From positions 5,456,001 to 5,520,000 of the forward strand of contig NZ_CP043839.1 in NCBI RefSeq assembly GCF_032878955.1: DNA of 64,000 nt. Direction: 5' to 3'. Numbering within the stretch: the first letter of the stretch is position 1; every line of letters starts with the position of its first letter. The DNA comes from Butyricimonas paravirosa. Lineage in GTDB: Bacteria > Bacteroidota > Bacteroidia > Bacteroidales > Marinifilaceae. Under the pieces are notes generated by a model that was not told where the DNA came from, ran no database searches, and saw only the letters and a list, made by a program, of their open reading frames with translations. Shown in pieces: positions 24,760 through 35,000 of this stretch. Made by a program: the position numbers and the translations under genes.

Positions 24760-26078
24760 CACTAGTGTCCACTAAAAATTTTTTGGTCACTAGTCGGTTA
24801 AAAATTAAATAAATTCGATTCACTTGAATCATTTAGCTCTTTGATATTTTTGAAATTCGATTTGTCGAACAAATCTCTAAGATGAGTTTTATCGGTTAGC
24901 GAGATGCCGAGTATTTGCAAGGTTTCGTAGATGCTTCGCTCTAACTTCATATCGTGTTGTACTATCGCCACAAGGCAGTAAGTAATTATGGCACAATATA
25001 TTTGTATGCGTACAGCATTCTCCGAAGTTCCCCAAAACCTCTTTATCTTAAGGTGTTGTTTAATCCATTTGAAAAACAGCTCCACACTCCATCTATTTCG
25101 GTATAACCGAGAAATCAGCTCAGCCGAAGCGTCAAGATTGTTCGTCAGGAAAATGTATCGTGTGCCACTTTCGGGGTCTTCAACAATGAGCTTTCTAAGT
25201 TCATCGGGGTAATCCTTGGAACTTTTATAAACCGTAAAACATCCGATGACATCAGAAATGACACCTTCAGGCAATCTTCGCTTCCACGTTTTGGGCTTGA
25301 TGCGTACATTGGTTTTGGCTCGTACAACGAAGAAAGCACCTATGCGGTCTATCGTATACAAGTTGCCAAAATCGTTGTAACCACGGTCAAATATATAATG
25401 CGCACCACGTTCATAAGGAATCACAGACATCGCTTTTGTATCGTGAATATTAGCAGGAGTAATATGCACAAATGCAGGAACTTCCGCTTCCACATCGTAG
25501 AGCGTATGCATCTTGATTCCGCCTTTATGCTTGCGGAATTTAGCCCACTCGAACACTGACAGACAAAGGTCAATCGTGGTGGAATCAAAAGCATAGACAT
25601 GACCGTCAAGCTCAAAGATTCTTTCGATTCTACGCTTGCGCGCTTCGGCTATCATGAAGGTTGCATATTCCTGGAAGATGCGATAGTCACGTTGCTCGTT
25701 AGCCTTGCTAAGATTGCTTCGTGTTACGGACTTGCCGATTCCCAGATGATAGAGTTTTCCGGTGTGAGCCTCCAGTGACACGATGAGGTCTCTTAAACTC
25801 TCACGGTTGGAAAGTTGACCGAACATCATCGTAAGCAACTGATTCCAACAGGTATAGCTTTTAATGTATTTGTTGCCTTCATACTTCTTGACGATACGCA
25901 AGAACTTGAACTCATCAAGAAATGTGACTAATTGAGAAAAAACATATTTGTCTTTATTCATAACAGTCTGATTCAGACTGCAAAAGTAATTTCAAATCGT
26001 TGCGCACCAAATACCATTACAACAAACTGAATTTCAACAATTTCAAAGAACGACTATGATTTTTTAGTGGACACTAAT
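24760..26078 (-). mobile_element. Complete IS4-family insertion sequence with 10-bp target duplication
   Basis: This 1319-bp element is flanked by the direct repeat GTTGTTATTT (24750-24759 and 26079-26088). Perfect 16-bp terminal inverted repeats TAGTGTCCACTAAAAA lie at 24763-24778 and, inverted, at 26061-26076; the outermost 2-3 bases are imperfect. One transposase gene fills it. The exact duplication and the clean frame restoration show a recent or little-decayed insertion into the NosR-like gene. Confidence 0.93.
24798..25961 (-). CDS. IS4-family transposase
   Basis: This 387-residue DDE transposase has a DUF4372-type N-terminus ('QLVTFLDEFKFLRIVKKYEG'), the first Asp in 'YAFDSTTIDL', the second in 'YIFDRGYNDF', and the IS4 signature Y-x2-R-x3-E-x6-K in 'YRNRWSVELFFKWIK' carrying the catalytic Glu. 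It appears full-length and intact, so the element may still move. It is encoded opposite to the interrupted gene. Confidence 0.95.
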   Translation of the reverse strand: MNKDKYVFSQLVTFLDEFKFLRIVKKYEGNKYIKSYTCWNQLLTMMFGQLSNRESLRDLIVSLEAHTGKLYHLGIGKSVTRSNLSKANEQRDYRIFQEYATFMIAEARKRRIERIFELDGHVYAFDSTTIDLCLSVFEWAKFRKHKGGIKMHTLYDVEAEVPAFVHITPANIHDTKAMSVIPYERGAHYIFDRGYNDFGNLYTIDRIGAFFVVRAKTNVRIKPKTWKRRLPEGVISDVIGCFTVYKSSKDYPDELRKLIVEDPESGTRYIFLTNNLDASAELISRLYRNRWSVELFFKWIKQHLKIKRFWGTSENAVRIQIYCAIITYCLVAIVQHDMKLERSIYETLQILGISLTDKTHLRDLFDKSNFKNIKELNDSSESNLFNF

Positions 26079-26610
26079 GTTGTTATTTAACTGGTTGTTG
26101 AACGGGGTACCTTGGGGCGCTCGTATTTTGTTGCCCGTGATTGCCGTGCTGGCTTTGGCTTGTCCCTTATTCTTGAACAAGGGGTATTATTGCGCGTATC
26201 TATGTCCTTTTGGGGCAGCGCAGGAATTGGTAGGGAAAGTTCGTAAGAAAAAAATAGCCCCCAAGGGAGTGTGGAAGAATATATTTAAATATACTCGCGT
26301 GATCTATTTTATGGTGATTCTCGCGCTGTTGTTGTGGGGAATTCCGTTGGAATTGGCATCGTTGGAACCCTTCCCGGCATTTTTATTGACCGCTGCAACG
26401 GGGTGGGTCATCGCTTTGGCTGTCATATTTTTACTCTTATCCGTATTTTTTGCCCGTCCTTGGTGTAACTATTTTTGTCCTACCGGGGCGTTGCTGGATA
26501 TTTTGAGAAAGGCCGATACAAAGGCGGGTTCGGAGAGAAGGAAAAAAGTGATCCGGGAATTTATTGCCTTGGCAATATTCCTCGTGATATTATATTTTAT
26601 ATTGAGGTAA
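26079..26610 (+). pseudogene. 3' part of the FMN-binding / 4Fe-4S membrane protein (NosR-like)
   Basis: This continues the protein broken at 24759. It encodes three to four membrane spans and two Cys-rich 4Fe-4S sites, 'YYCAYLCPFGAAQE' and 'WCNYFCPTGALLDI' (CxxxCP twice), the pattern of NosR, PceC and NapH membrane ferredoxins. By chance the IS end supplies an ATG at 26077 just before the duplication, so a 177-residue C-terminal fragment could be translated. Without the FMN domain it is unlikely to work. Confidence 0.88.
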
Positions 26611-26639
26611 AAAAAACTTGAAACTTTTTTACCGAAACA

Positions 26640-26671
26640 TTTGATTGTTTGAATAAAAAGTGCGTAATTTG
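26640..26671 (+). promoter_or_regulatory. Probable promoter of the rpmB operon
   Basis: TTTG (26640-26643) and TAATTTG (26665-26671) are separated by 21 nt. The -7 box is one base shorter than consensus. It lies 37 bp before the rpmB ATG. Confidence 0.45.
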
Positions 26672-26708
26672 CATCCTGTTTGGAAAGCGTTTATAAAAAT
26701 ATTGAGAG

Positions 26709-26951
26709 ATGTCAAGAATTTGTCAAATAACTGGAAAGAAAGCGATGGTTGGTAACCATGTTTCTCACTCCAAAAGAAGAGTGAAGAGAACATTCGAGAT
26801 CAACCTGTTTAAGAGGAATTTTTATTGGCCAGAAGAAGATAGATGGATCCGTTTGAATGTATCTGCAGCCGGATTGCGCCTAATCAACAAGAAAGGTATT
26901 AGTGCTTGTTTGAAGGAAGCTACTGCCAATGGTTTAATTAAGAACGTATAA
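26709..26951 (+). CDS. rpmB: 50S ribosomal protein L28
   Basis: This 80-residue protein has the L28 core 'CQITGKKAMVGNHVSHSKRRVKRTFEINL' split over residues 5-33 and the C-terminal 'LRLINKKGISACL'. It is the first gene of the conserved Bacteroidota trio rpmB-rpmG-DUF4295, with 11 bp to rpmG. It is a large-subunit ribosomal protein. Confidence 0.97.
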   Translation: MSRICQITGKKAMVGNHVSHSKRRVKRTFEINLFKRNFYWPEEDRWIRLNVSAAGLRLINKKGISACLKEATANGLIKNV

Positions 26952-26962
26952 AGTAAGAAGAG

Positions 26963-27151
26963 ATGGCAAAGAAGAGCAAAGGAAACAGAATACAGGTGAT
27001 TTTGGAGTGTACGGAACACAAAGAATCCGGAATGCCGGGCACGTCTCGTTATATCACTACCAAAAACAGAAAGAACACCCCCGAGAGAATGGAGTTGCGT
27101 AAATACAACCCGATTCTGAGAAGAGTAACTTTACACAGAGAAATAAAATAA
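26963..27151 (+). CDS. rpmG: 50S ribosomal protein L33
   Basis: This 62-residue protein has 'RIQVILECTEHK' and 'GTSRYITTKNRKNTPERMELRKYNP'. Zinc-binding cysteine pairs are absent (a single Cys at about residue 14), so this is the zinc-independent L33 form. It lies between rpmB and the DUF4295 gene. Confidence 0.97.
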   Translation: MAKKSKGNRIQVILECTEHKESGMPGTSRYITTKNRKNTPERMELRKYNPILRRVTLHREIK

Positions 27152-27158
27152 TTAAGCT

Positions 27159-27311
27159 ATGGCAAAGAAAGTTGTTGCAACACTTAAAACAGCAGATGGT
27201 AGGGGATTTGCAAAAATCATCAAAATGGTGAAATCTCCAAAAACCGGTGCCTATACTTTTAAGGAACAAATGGTTCCTAACGATCAGGTGAAAGAAGCCG
27301 TGAAAAAATAA
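27159..27311 (+). CDS. DUF4295 small basic protein
   Basis: This 50-residue lysine-rich protein begins 'MAKKVVATLKTADGRGFAKI' and contains 'VKSPKTGAYTFKEQMVPND'. DUF4295 is found next to rpmG across Bacteroidota and is presumed ribosome-associated, though its role is not established. It starts 7 bp after the rpmG stop. In many relatives ftsY follows; here a terminator and an intergenic repeat follow instead. Confidence 0.93.
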   Translation: MAKKVVATLKTADGRGFAKIIKMVKSPKTGAYTFKEQMVPNDQVKEAVKK

Positions 27312-27333
27312 GATTTTAAAATCTTCATATAAG

Positions 27334-27362
27334 AAAGAGCGTCGTGAGGCGCTCTTTTTTTT
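27334..27362 (+). terminator. Rho-independent terminator of the rpmB operon
   Basis: An 8-bp stem, AAAGAGCG (27334-27341) with CGCTCTTT (27350-27357), runs into eight T. Confidence 0.92.
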
Positions 27363-27374
27363 GTGTGTTTCGGG

Positions 27375-27486
27375 AACTACCCCCTCCAGCTCCCCCTTAC
27401 ACAGGGGGAGAGCTGATTACCAAACATCACAATATTTCAATGAGCGTGTCCTCCCCCTGTGTAAGGGGGAGTTAGAGGGGGTAGTT
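27375..27486. repeat. Intergenic palindromic repeat, copy B (variant)
   Basis: The 112-bp element is bounded by AACTACCCCCTC and GAGGGGGTAGTT. It has internal arms CTCCCCCTTACACAGGGGGAG and CTCCCCCTGTGTAAGGGGGAG near each end. Its architecture is like copies A and C but with different bases, so it is a related or convergent class. Confidence 0.75.
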
Positions 27487-28127
27487 TCTCTTTATATTTC
27501 CTCCGAATTTCATCAGAACAAAAAAAATCATGATTTTTTTACTCAAAAGTGTAACCTATCCCAATAATTCCCGTTATACTCTATGTATTCACAATCAAGG
27601 AATGCTTCTTGATGGTTGAAAACTGAAGAGTTAGTTTGAATAATTGAAAAATAAAATTTCTCGATTTTTTTCGAGAAAAAACGAAACCTTTCTTTAGCGG
27701 TAACGTTAAAGAGGTAGAATAGATGATGAACTTATGATTTATTTTTAGCTGTTATTAGATTGAATCATCTAGCATAAAGAGAGGGGATAGCTTTGACTGG
27801 GGTTTAAGCTGATTTTCTGATAGAGTTCTTAAAAGTACTGGAATATATCCTACGGGACACCACGCACACACACCACACACACAGACGCACGCACACACAC
27901 ATACATACAACATCTTTTCGTCAGTCCCAATGTATTCCATTTAAGACGCTACAGGAAATCCCTCCTTTTTTTTATTTTTGATTTCCGATTTTAAATTCCT
28001 ACCACACATTACTCCATGAATTTTAGATTTACTGATTTTAGATTTTTACGGTATCAAGTTTACACTTTTTATTCGTAAATTGTAAATCATAAATCATAAA
28101 TTTTTCTTCCATTCGAAATAGTTTCCC
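27487..28127. other. Gene-free stretch between the rpmB operon and uvrA
   Basis: No credible gene was found in these 641 bp. The stretch contains a CA/GT dinucleotide-rich tract (27862-27908) and, at about 28015-28115, A/T-rich simple repeats of the type GATTTTAGATTTT and AATCATAAATCATAAAT. The open frame on the minus strand across the CA tract is a run of Cys and Val codons and is not a gene. Confidence 0.6.
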
Positions 28128-28135
28128 TATCTTTG
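28128..28135 (+). promoter_or_regulatory. -7 box for uvrA
   Basis: TATCTTTG, identical to the nth box, lies 28 bp before the ATG. Confidence 0.55.
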
Positions 28136-28163
28136 TAAGTTGATTTTTAAGGAATAGGAATTC

Positions 28164-31007
28164 ATGGAGTACAGAGAAGAAGAAGATAACAATATAGCCA
28201 TATTTGGTGCCAGAGAGCATAATCTGAAAAATATAGACCTGACGATTCCACGGGATAAGTTGACGGTGATTACCGGGTTAAGCGGGAGTGGAAAATCATC
28301 CTTGGCTTTTGATACGATATATGCCGAGGGGCAGCGTCGGTATCTGGAAACTTTTTCCGCATATGCCCGTCGTTTTCTGGGAGGTATGGAACGTCCGGAT
28401 GTGGATAAGATTACCGGGTTAAGTCCTGTGATTTCAATTGAACAGAAAACCACGAATAAAAATCCTCGTTCTACGGTCGGTACGACCACTGAGATCTATG
28501 ACTTTTTGCGTTTGCTTTATGCCCGTGCGGGTGTTGCTTACTCATACGCCACGGGTAGTAAGATGGTAAAGTATACGGATGAACAGATATTGGAATTGTT
28601 GCAGCGTGATTTTGCCGGACGGCGTGTATTGTTGTTGGCTCCCGTGGTAAAAGGACGTAAAGGACACTACCGGGAGTTATTCGAGAATTTACGGAAGAAT
28701 GGTTTTATTTCGGCACGGGTAGATGGAGAGTTGCGGGAGATAACGATCGGGATGAGTGTTGATCGTTATAAGATGCACGATATCGAAATCGTGGTGGACA
28801 AGATTGTCATGGATCAGGCTGATCTGAAACGCTTAAAAAATTCCGTGGGTACTGCCATGAAACACGGCAAGGGTGTGATGATGGTAAAAGATTACGAATC
28901 TGACGAGATTAAATATTATAGCCGCCATTTGATGTGTCCGGATACCGGGCTTTCTTATAAAGATCCGGCCCCGCATACCTTTTCTTTCAACTCGCCTCAC
29001 GGGGCTTGTAAGAAATGTAAGGGATTGGGATTTGTCAACGAGGTGGCGATGGAAAAGATTATTCCGGATAATTCATTATCTATTCATGCCGGGGGAATCC
29101 TGCCCCTTGGAAAATATAAGGCTTCTCTTATTTTCTACCAGATCGAAACAATTCTGAGAAAACATGGTGCCGATATAAAACAACCGATTCGGGACCTACC
29201 CGAAGAGGCTTTGACAGATATTCTGTATGGTTATCCGGGACAATTCCGTTTGGAGAATGCGGAGATCGGGGTATCATCCAATTTCCTCACGACGTACGAG
29301 GGAATATTGAAGTATGTCACCATGCAGGAGGAAAATTCGACTTCCAAGAAAGCGAATAAATGGGCGGAACAGTTTATTTCCGTGACAACCTGTGACGTGT
29401 GTAACGGTCAACGGTTGAACCAAGAGGCTCTGCATTTCTATATTAACGGGAAGAATATTTCTGAATTGGCGAATATGGAGTTATCTGATTTGTACGAGTG
29501 GATCGGTAACGTGGAGGAACATTTAGAGGATAAACAGAAACAGATTGCGGGAGAGATTTTGAAAGAGATCCGGACTCGCCTAAAGTTTATGCTTGATGTC
29601 GGGTTGGAGTATCTGGCTTTGAATCGTCAGTCCATGACATTATCGGGAGGGGAGTCTCAGCGTATTCGTCTGGCAACACAGATCGGTTCACAGTTGGTAA
29701 ACGTCCTTTATATATTGGATGAACCGAGTATTGGGTTGCACCAGAAGGATAACCGAAAGTTGATTCATTCTTTGCAGGAATTGCGGGATAACGGTAACTC
29801 GGTGATCGTGGTGGAGCATGACAAGGAGATGATGGAGAATGCCGATTATATCGTGGACCTGGGACCCAAGGCGGGAAGAAAAGGAGGGGAGATCACGGCT
29901 ATCGGGGGGTATTCCGATATTCTGAAAAGTGATAGTCTGACGGCACAGTACCTGAAAGGGGAGAAGGTCATCGCTATCCCGGCGGAACGTCGTGCAGGGA
30001 ATGGAAAGAAGATTTCCCTGAAAGGATGTACCGGAAATAATCTTAAAAATGTGAGTGTCGATTTTCCTCTGGGGAAATTGATTTGCGTGACCGGGGTGAG
30101 CGGAAGTGGAAAATCTTCTTTGGTCAACGGGACTTTGCATCCGATATTGAGTGCTTATTTTTATAATGCTTTGGCTGCACCGTTACCTTATAAATCGATA
30201 GAAGGGATGACTGAAATTGATAAGGTCGTGGTGGTGGATCAAAGCCCGTTAGGTAAAAGCCCTCGTTCCAATCCGGCAACTTACACGGGATTGTTTACCG
30301 ATATTCGGAAGATATTTGAAAAGTTACCGGAATCACAAATCCGGGGATACACGGCCGGACGTTTTTCCTTTAACGTGAGCGGAGGACGTTGTGAGGTTTG
30401 TAAAGGTGCGGGAGTGAAGACCATCGAGATGAATTTCCTTCCGGATGTTTACGTGCATTGTGAGGCTTGTGATGGTAAACGTTACAACAAAGAGACCTTG
30501 GAGGTTCGCTATAAAGGAAAGTCCATCGGTGACGTGTTGAACCTGACGATCAATCAGGCGGTAGAGTTTTTTGAGAATCTGCCTCACCTGCAATCCAAAT
30601 TGAAGATGTTACAGGATGTCGGGTTGGGGTATATCAAGATCGGACAACCTTGTACCACGTTAAGCGGGGGAGAATCCCAGCGCATTAAATTGGCTACCGA
30701 ACTTTCGAAGAAAGATACCGGGAGTACGCTATATATACTGGATGAACCTACAACCGGACTACATTTTGAGGATATAAATATATTGTTGGGAGTGCTACAA
30801 AAGCTGGTTGATAAAGGGAATACTGTGATTGTCATCGAGCATAACCTAGACGTGATAAAAGTGGCCGATTATCTTATTGATATGGGACCCGGTGGTGGTA
30901 AAATGGGGGGAACTGTCGTTTGTACCGGAACCCCGGAAGAAGTTGCTCGGAATAAAAAATCCGTGACGGCTCCTTTCTTGCGGGAGGAGTTGGGGATAAA
31001 AAAATAA
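28164..31007 (+). CDS. uvrA: UvrABC excinuclease subunit A
   Basis: This 947-residue protein has two ABC ATPase halves: Walker A 'GLSGSGKSS' (near 38) and 'GVSGSGKSS' (near 645), and signatures 'LSGGESQRIRLA' and 'LSGGESQRIKLA', each followed by 'YILDEP'. The second zinc module 'CEVCKGAG...CEACDG' is complete. The first reads 'MCPDTGLSY...GACKKCKGLG', with Thr where the second Cys usually stands. UvrA recognises distorted DNA and loads UvrB for nucleotide-excision repair. It is an independent gene with its own -7 box. Confidence 0.96.
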   Translation: MEYREEEDNNIAIFGAREHNLKNIDLTIPRDKLTVITGLSGSGKSSLAFDTIYAEGQRRYLETFSAYARRFLGGMERPDVDKITGLSPVISIEQKTTNKNPRSTVGTTTEIYDFLRLLYARAGVAYSYATGSKMVKYTDEQILELLQRDFAGRRVLLLAPVVKGRKGHYRELFENLRKNGFISARVDGELREITIGMSVDRYKMHDIEIVVDKIVMDQADLKRLKNSVGTAMKHGKGVMMVKDYESDEIKYYSRHLMCPDTGLSYKDPAPHTFSFNSPHGACKKCKGLGFVNEVAMEKIIPDNSLSIHAGGILPLGKYKASLIFYQIETILRKHGADIKQPIRDLPEEALTDILYGYPGQFRLENAEIGVSSNFLTTYEGILKYVTMQEENSTSKKANKWAEQFISVTTCDVCNGQRLNQEALHFYINGKNISELANMELSDLYEWIGNVEEHLEDKQKQIAGEILKEIRTRLKFMLDVGLEYLALNRQSMTLSGGESQRIRLATQIGSQLVNVLYILDEPSIGLHQKDNRKLIHSLQELRDNGNSVIVVEHDKEMMENADYIVDLGPKAGRKGGEITAIGGYSDILKSDSLTAQYLKGEKVIAIPAERRAGNGKKISLKGCTGNNLKNVSVDFPLGKLICVTGVSGSGKSSLVNGTLHPILSAYFYNALAAPLPYKSIEGMTEIDKVVVVDQSPLGKSPRSNPATYTGLFTDIRKIFEKLPESQIRGYTAGRFSFNVSGGRCEVCKGAGVKTIEMNFLPDVYVHCEACDGKRYNKETLEVRYKGKSIGDVLNLTINQAVEFFENLPHLQSKLKMLQDVGLGYIKIGQPCTTLSGGESQRIKLATELSKKDTGSTLYILDEPTTGLHFEDINILLGVLQKLVDKGNTVIVIEHNLDVIKVADYLIDMGPGGGKMGGTVVCTGTPEEVARNKKSVTAPFLREELGIKK

Positions 31008-31038
31008 GTTTATAGAGGGGGGACAAAAGGTATTTTTC

Positions 31039-31213
31039 AAACTCCCTCCCCCCTTCGGGGTGCTCCCTCTATAAACAGAGGGAGAGCTGAAATACTCCCT
31101 GTATTCGGGATAAATCACCAACTCATCCTCTGTTCTCCCTCCCCATCCCCCCTTCGGGGTACTTCCCCTCAGGCAGGGGAAGAAAGAGGTGGCACGAAGT
31201 GACGGAGGAGTTT
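31039..31213. repeat. Intergenic palindromic repeat, copy C
   Basis: The 175-bp element, bounded by AAACTCC and GGAGTTT, shares with copy A the strings CTCCCTCTATAAACAGAGGGAG and GAGGTGGCACGAAGTGACGGAGG (given here only as landmarks near each end). It contains an extra internal segment with CCCCTTCGGGG stem-loops. It separates the convergent uvrA and lepB genes and could terminate both. Confidence 0.8.
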
Positions 31214-31244
31214 TTTTGAGGATAAAATACCTTTTGACACATCC

Positions 31245-32099
31245 TCATTTTATTTTCTTGAAAAAGCGTCGCCACACGTATTTTTTCGTGTGTGGATCTT
31301 TTGACGTGAGGACGAACGAGGCTTTGCCCACGATAAAGTCTTCGGGGATGGGACCGATATATCGGGAATCCCTAGAGTTGAAGATTTGGTCTCCGGCTAC
31401 GAAGTACCAGTTTTTTTGGAACGTGTATTCACGGATCGAGGAGTCACGGATGTAGAGTTGGCGATCTTGTGAGTGTACGGGTGCTTGGGTTTCGTAAGCG
31501 ATCAAGTGGCGGTATAGCGAAAAGTTTAACGTGTCAATGGTGATCGTGGCTCCCGCGGCGGGAAGGTACAGGGGGCCGAAATCTTGGATGTTCCAGCGAT
31601 GCCAGTAATCGAAGGGAAAAGCGTTGTAAATTCCCGGGGCATATTCTCCGCGGTAATGGTGCAGGCGTTGTTGCTCTTCCACGTTCCCATAGCCGGTTTT
31701 GCCGTTGATATGATTGATTCCGGTGATGATTGATAACGTGTCTCCGGGAAGGGCGATACAGCGTTTCACGTAAAATGTTCCTAAATCCATATCCCAGCGA
31801 CCGTTCGTGTGCGTGGGAAAGTTGAAAACGATCACATCATTGCGTTTCAGTGAAGAGAACCCCGGTACCCGCACGGTTTCCGGGTGTGCGCCGTCCAAGA
31901 AATCGAAGTTTTTGTAAAAGCGGGCTCCCATGTACATTTTGTTCACCACGATAAAATCTCCCGGTTCGATCGTCGGGTACATCGAGTCGGAAGGGATGCT
32001 GTAAAAGTCCACGATAAAAAAGCGCAACAGGGCGGCAATCACGATGGCCAGCAGGATGGCTCCCACGTACTGGAATATGGATTTAATTACTTTCTTCAT
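31245..32099 (-). CDS. lepB: Signal peptidase I
   Basis: This 284-residue inner-membrane protease has an N-terminal span (about 10-30). The catalytic Ser39 stands in 'IPSDSMYPTI' (box B) and Lys112 in 'VKRCIALPGD' (box D). A C-terminal box E-like 'YFVAGDQIFNSRDSRYIGPI' has the usual SGDNR-like Asp/Ser-Arg. It cleaves Sec signal peptides. Its ATG overlaps the stop of the second RND gene by 4 bp, so it is the last gene of the efflux operon. This is an unusual context, and a specialised or second signal peptidase is possible. Confidence 0.94.
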   Translation of the reverse strand: MKKVIKSIFQYVGAILLAIVIAALLRFFIVDFYSIPSDSMYPTIEPGDFIVVNKMYMGARFYKNFDFLDGAHPETVRVPGFSSLKRNDVIVFNFPTHTNGRWDMDLGTFYVKRCIALPGDTLSIITGINHINGKTGYGNVEEQQRLHHYRGEYAPGIYNAFPFDYWHRWNIQDFGPLYLPAAGATITIDTLNFSLYRHLIAYETQAPVHSQDRQLYIRDSSIREYTFQKNWYFVAGDQIFNSRDSRYIGPIPEDFIVGKASFVLTSKDPHTKKYVWRRFFKKIK

Positions 32100-35000
32100 T
32101 TTTTTCTTGAGATAAAAATACGTTCTAAATAGTAATAAAACAAGGGAATGATGAATAAACTGACGAAGGTTCCGACCGTCATTCCGGCGATAAGCGTGAT
32201 CGACATGGGGCGCTGTAACTGGGTCCCGATGTCATTTCCCCACAGCATGGGGACGAGGGCGAAAATCGTGGTCAAGCTGGTCATCAGGATGGGTTTTAAT
32301 CGCCGTACCCCGCCTTCGTGAATTGCGTCTTCCAGTGCAAGCCCCGATCGTTGCAAACGTATGATCGTGTCAATTTTAAGGATCGAATCGTTGATCACGA
32401 TACCACTCATCACCACGATACCGATCATGGACATCAAATTGAGGGAAATCCCGGATAGCCACAGGATAAGTATCGTGAAAGCCACGTCCAGCGGGATTTC
32501 GACGAGAAGGATTATCGGCAGGGTCAACGATTCAAATTGTGCGGCAAGGATAAAATATAGCATGAGGATGGCCACGATTACCACGACGACCATCTCCCAA
32601 AGGGTTTCTTGACCGGAAAAATATTGTCCGTCAAACGTGGTGTTTAAGTTCCGGTTTCCGGCTTCCGTCTTTATGGTCTGTATGATTTGTTCCGTGGAAT
32701 CACCAACGTGATAGACGTTTAGCGGGACGACCACCCCTTCTTTACGTCCGATGATACTCTTGTAATCCAGTTTCTTTTCCATTCGGGTCAGGGCCGAGAC
32801 GGGAATATCCAGTTGATCGTTATTACTCACGAAAGAGGAACGGATGATGTCCAGAATCGTTTTTTCTTCTCCCGTGATCACGATCGGGACATACCGGCTA
32901 CCCGTGTTTAGTTTCCCGATATTCATTTTACTGATATTCTTTTCCAGCACGTTAATCAAGGTACCTTGACTGACTTTGTAGAGGGCCAGCCTGTCCGGTA
33001 GTATTTCGACCACGATGCGTTCGGACGTTGAAGGTTTATCCAATTGTAAGGTCGGCATGAGCGAATCAAGATATTCGATGAACGTGTTCACGCTATCCAG
33101 TTCCGGACCGCCCCGGCGGGATTCCCCGCTAAGGTACACGACCAATGGGACGTCGTTGTCCTTAAACAGTTGTTCGAACAGGTTGTCCACTTTGGCGATA
33201 TCGACCTTTGCCATCGGGAAATTTGCTTTGACGTGTTCCCGGATGGAAGAGATCACCTTTTCCAGTTCTTCGGCGTGGAGGGTACGTATATAAAATTCCG
33301 CCTCGTTGATGTTCTGGTTCTTTTCCCGGTTCAGGAAGAACATCTTTTCTCCCGCGTGACAGCTGATTTCTTCGCATTTATCGCTAAATCGTTTGATAAT
33401 ATCTTCTACCCGGTGTTCGTTTTCATCTATATGAATACTGGAATTCCAATCTACCCGTAGGATTATCTCATTCGTATCGATTGTCGGCATACGTTCCAGT
33501 CGTAGTTGAAAGGCTAACACGAAACCCAGCACAAGAACCGCGAGACAACCGATCATGACGATCAATTTGTGATGAAAGATAAAATGAAATATATTCGTGT
33601 AGTAATCATCCAGATGCTTGAAACTGATTCGTTGGATAAAGCGAGTCGCTTTTCCTTCTTTGGCATACATGAATAACAGGTGGAATACGACCGGGACGAT
33701 CGTGATCGAAACGGCCAGCGAAACGAACAGGCCGATTGCCACGGCCATCGCCTGATCGTAAAACAAGGCTCCGGCAATACCGCTCATGAAGATTAACGGG
33801 ACAAATATGGCGCAGGTGGTCAGTACCGAGGAAAGGAGGGGTGTGATGATCTCGTTTGTCCCGTCCAGACAGGCTTGGAACAGGGATTTCCCCCTCATCC
33901 GGTGTTGGTTGATGTTGTCAATGGTGATGATGGAGTTATCCACCATCATCCCGACTCCCAGTATTAACCCGGATAGTGAAATCGTGTTGATCGAGATTCC
34001 GATTAGCTGGAAAAATAACATACTGATCACGACCGAAACGGGAATACTGATCGCGATGATTACGGGTGACCGGGCATCTTGCAGGAAGAACAGCATGGCC
34101 ACGATGGCCAGTAAAATTCCTTGCCAGAGGCTCTGTACCAGATTGTCAATCGAGTAATTCAGTAATTGTGCCTGATCCCGGGAAACGGAAAATTCCACGT
34201 CCGGGTATTCTTCCCGAAATTGGTCAAGTAGCCCCGTGACCTTTTCTTTCATTTCCGACATCCGGGCATTGGATTGTTTGATCACGGCCAAGCAGAGGGA
34301 TTGTTTGTCACCGTTAAAGAATATGCCTCTTTTTTCTCTCGGACGGATACCAGTACGGGCGACATCCTTGATTTGCAGAAGTCTGCCGTTGATATTCAGG
34401 TAAACGTTTTCCAGCTCTTCCGGGGAGGTGATCTGTGAGGCAAAACTGATACTGTATTGGTAGTACCCGTCTTTCACGGAGAGGCTTCCGGAAACTTGGT
34501 TATTATTGTCTATGGCTGATTTTAGCTGATCCTGCGTGATTTTCAAACTTCTCAACTTGGCCTCGTCCGGGAATATATATAGTTCGGGGGAGTACATCCC
34601 GCTAATATCTACCATGGCGACATCCGGTAACTGTTCCAGTCTTTTTTTCAGTACGGCATCCGTGAATTCACAAAATTCCAAGAATTTCTCCTCCGAATCG
34701 TTTTCTTTCAGGTTGATGTTGATGTAAAACACGGGTAGGTCGGAGGTGGAGGCTTTGATGATCGTCGGGCGTTGCACCTCTTTCGGGAACCCGTTCACGC
34801 TGGCATCCACTTTCTGGTTGACTTCGATAAAGGCGTAATCCAGTGAAGTCCCGTACTCGAATTTCATCGTGATCAGCCCGCTTCCTTCCTTGGATTCCGA
34901 TTGTATTTCCGTCAGTTTTGGAATTTGTTGTAACTGTCCCCGTAGTCCGGACGTGAGCGTGTTTTCCACCTCGTTGATCGAAGCGTTGTCCCAAGTATAA

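Noticed and set aside
27755..27940. Minus-strand frame encoding a Cys/Val repeat protein
   Set aside because: It is only a translation of the CA/GT tract; there is no ribosome-binding context and no neighbouring partner.
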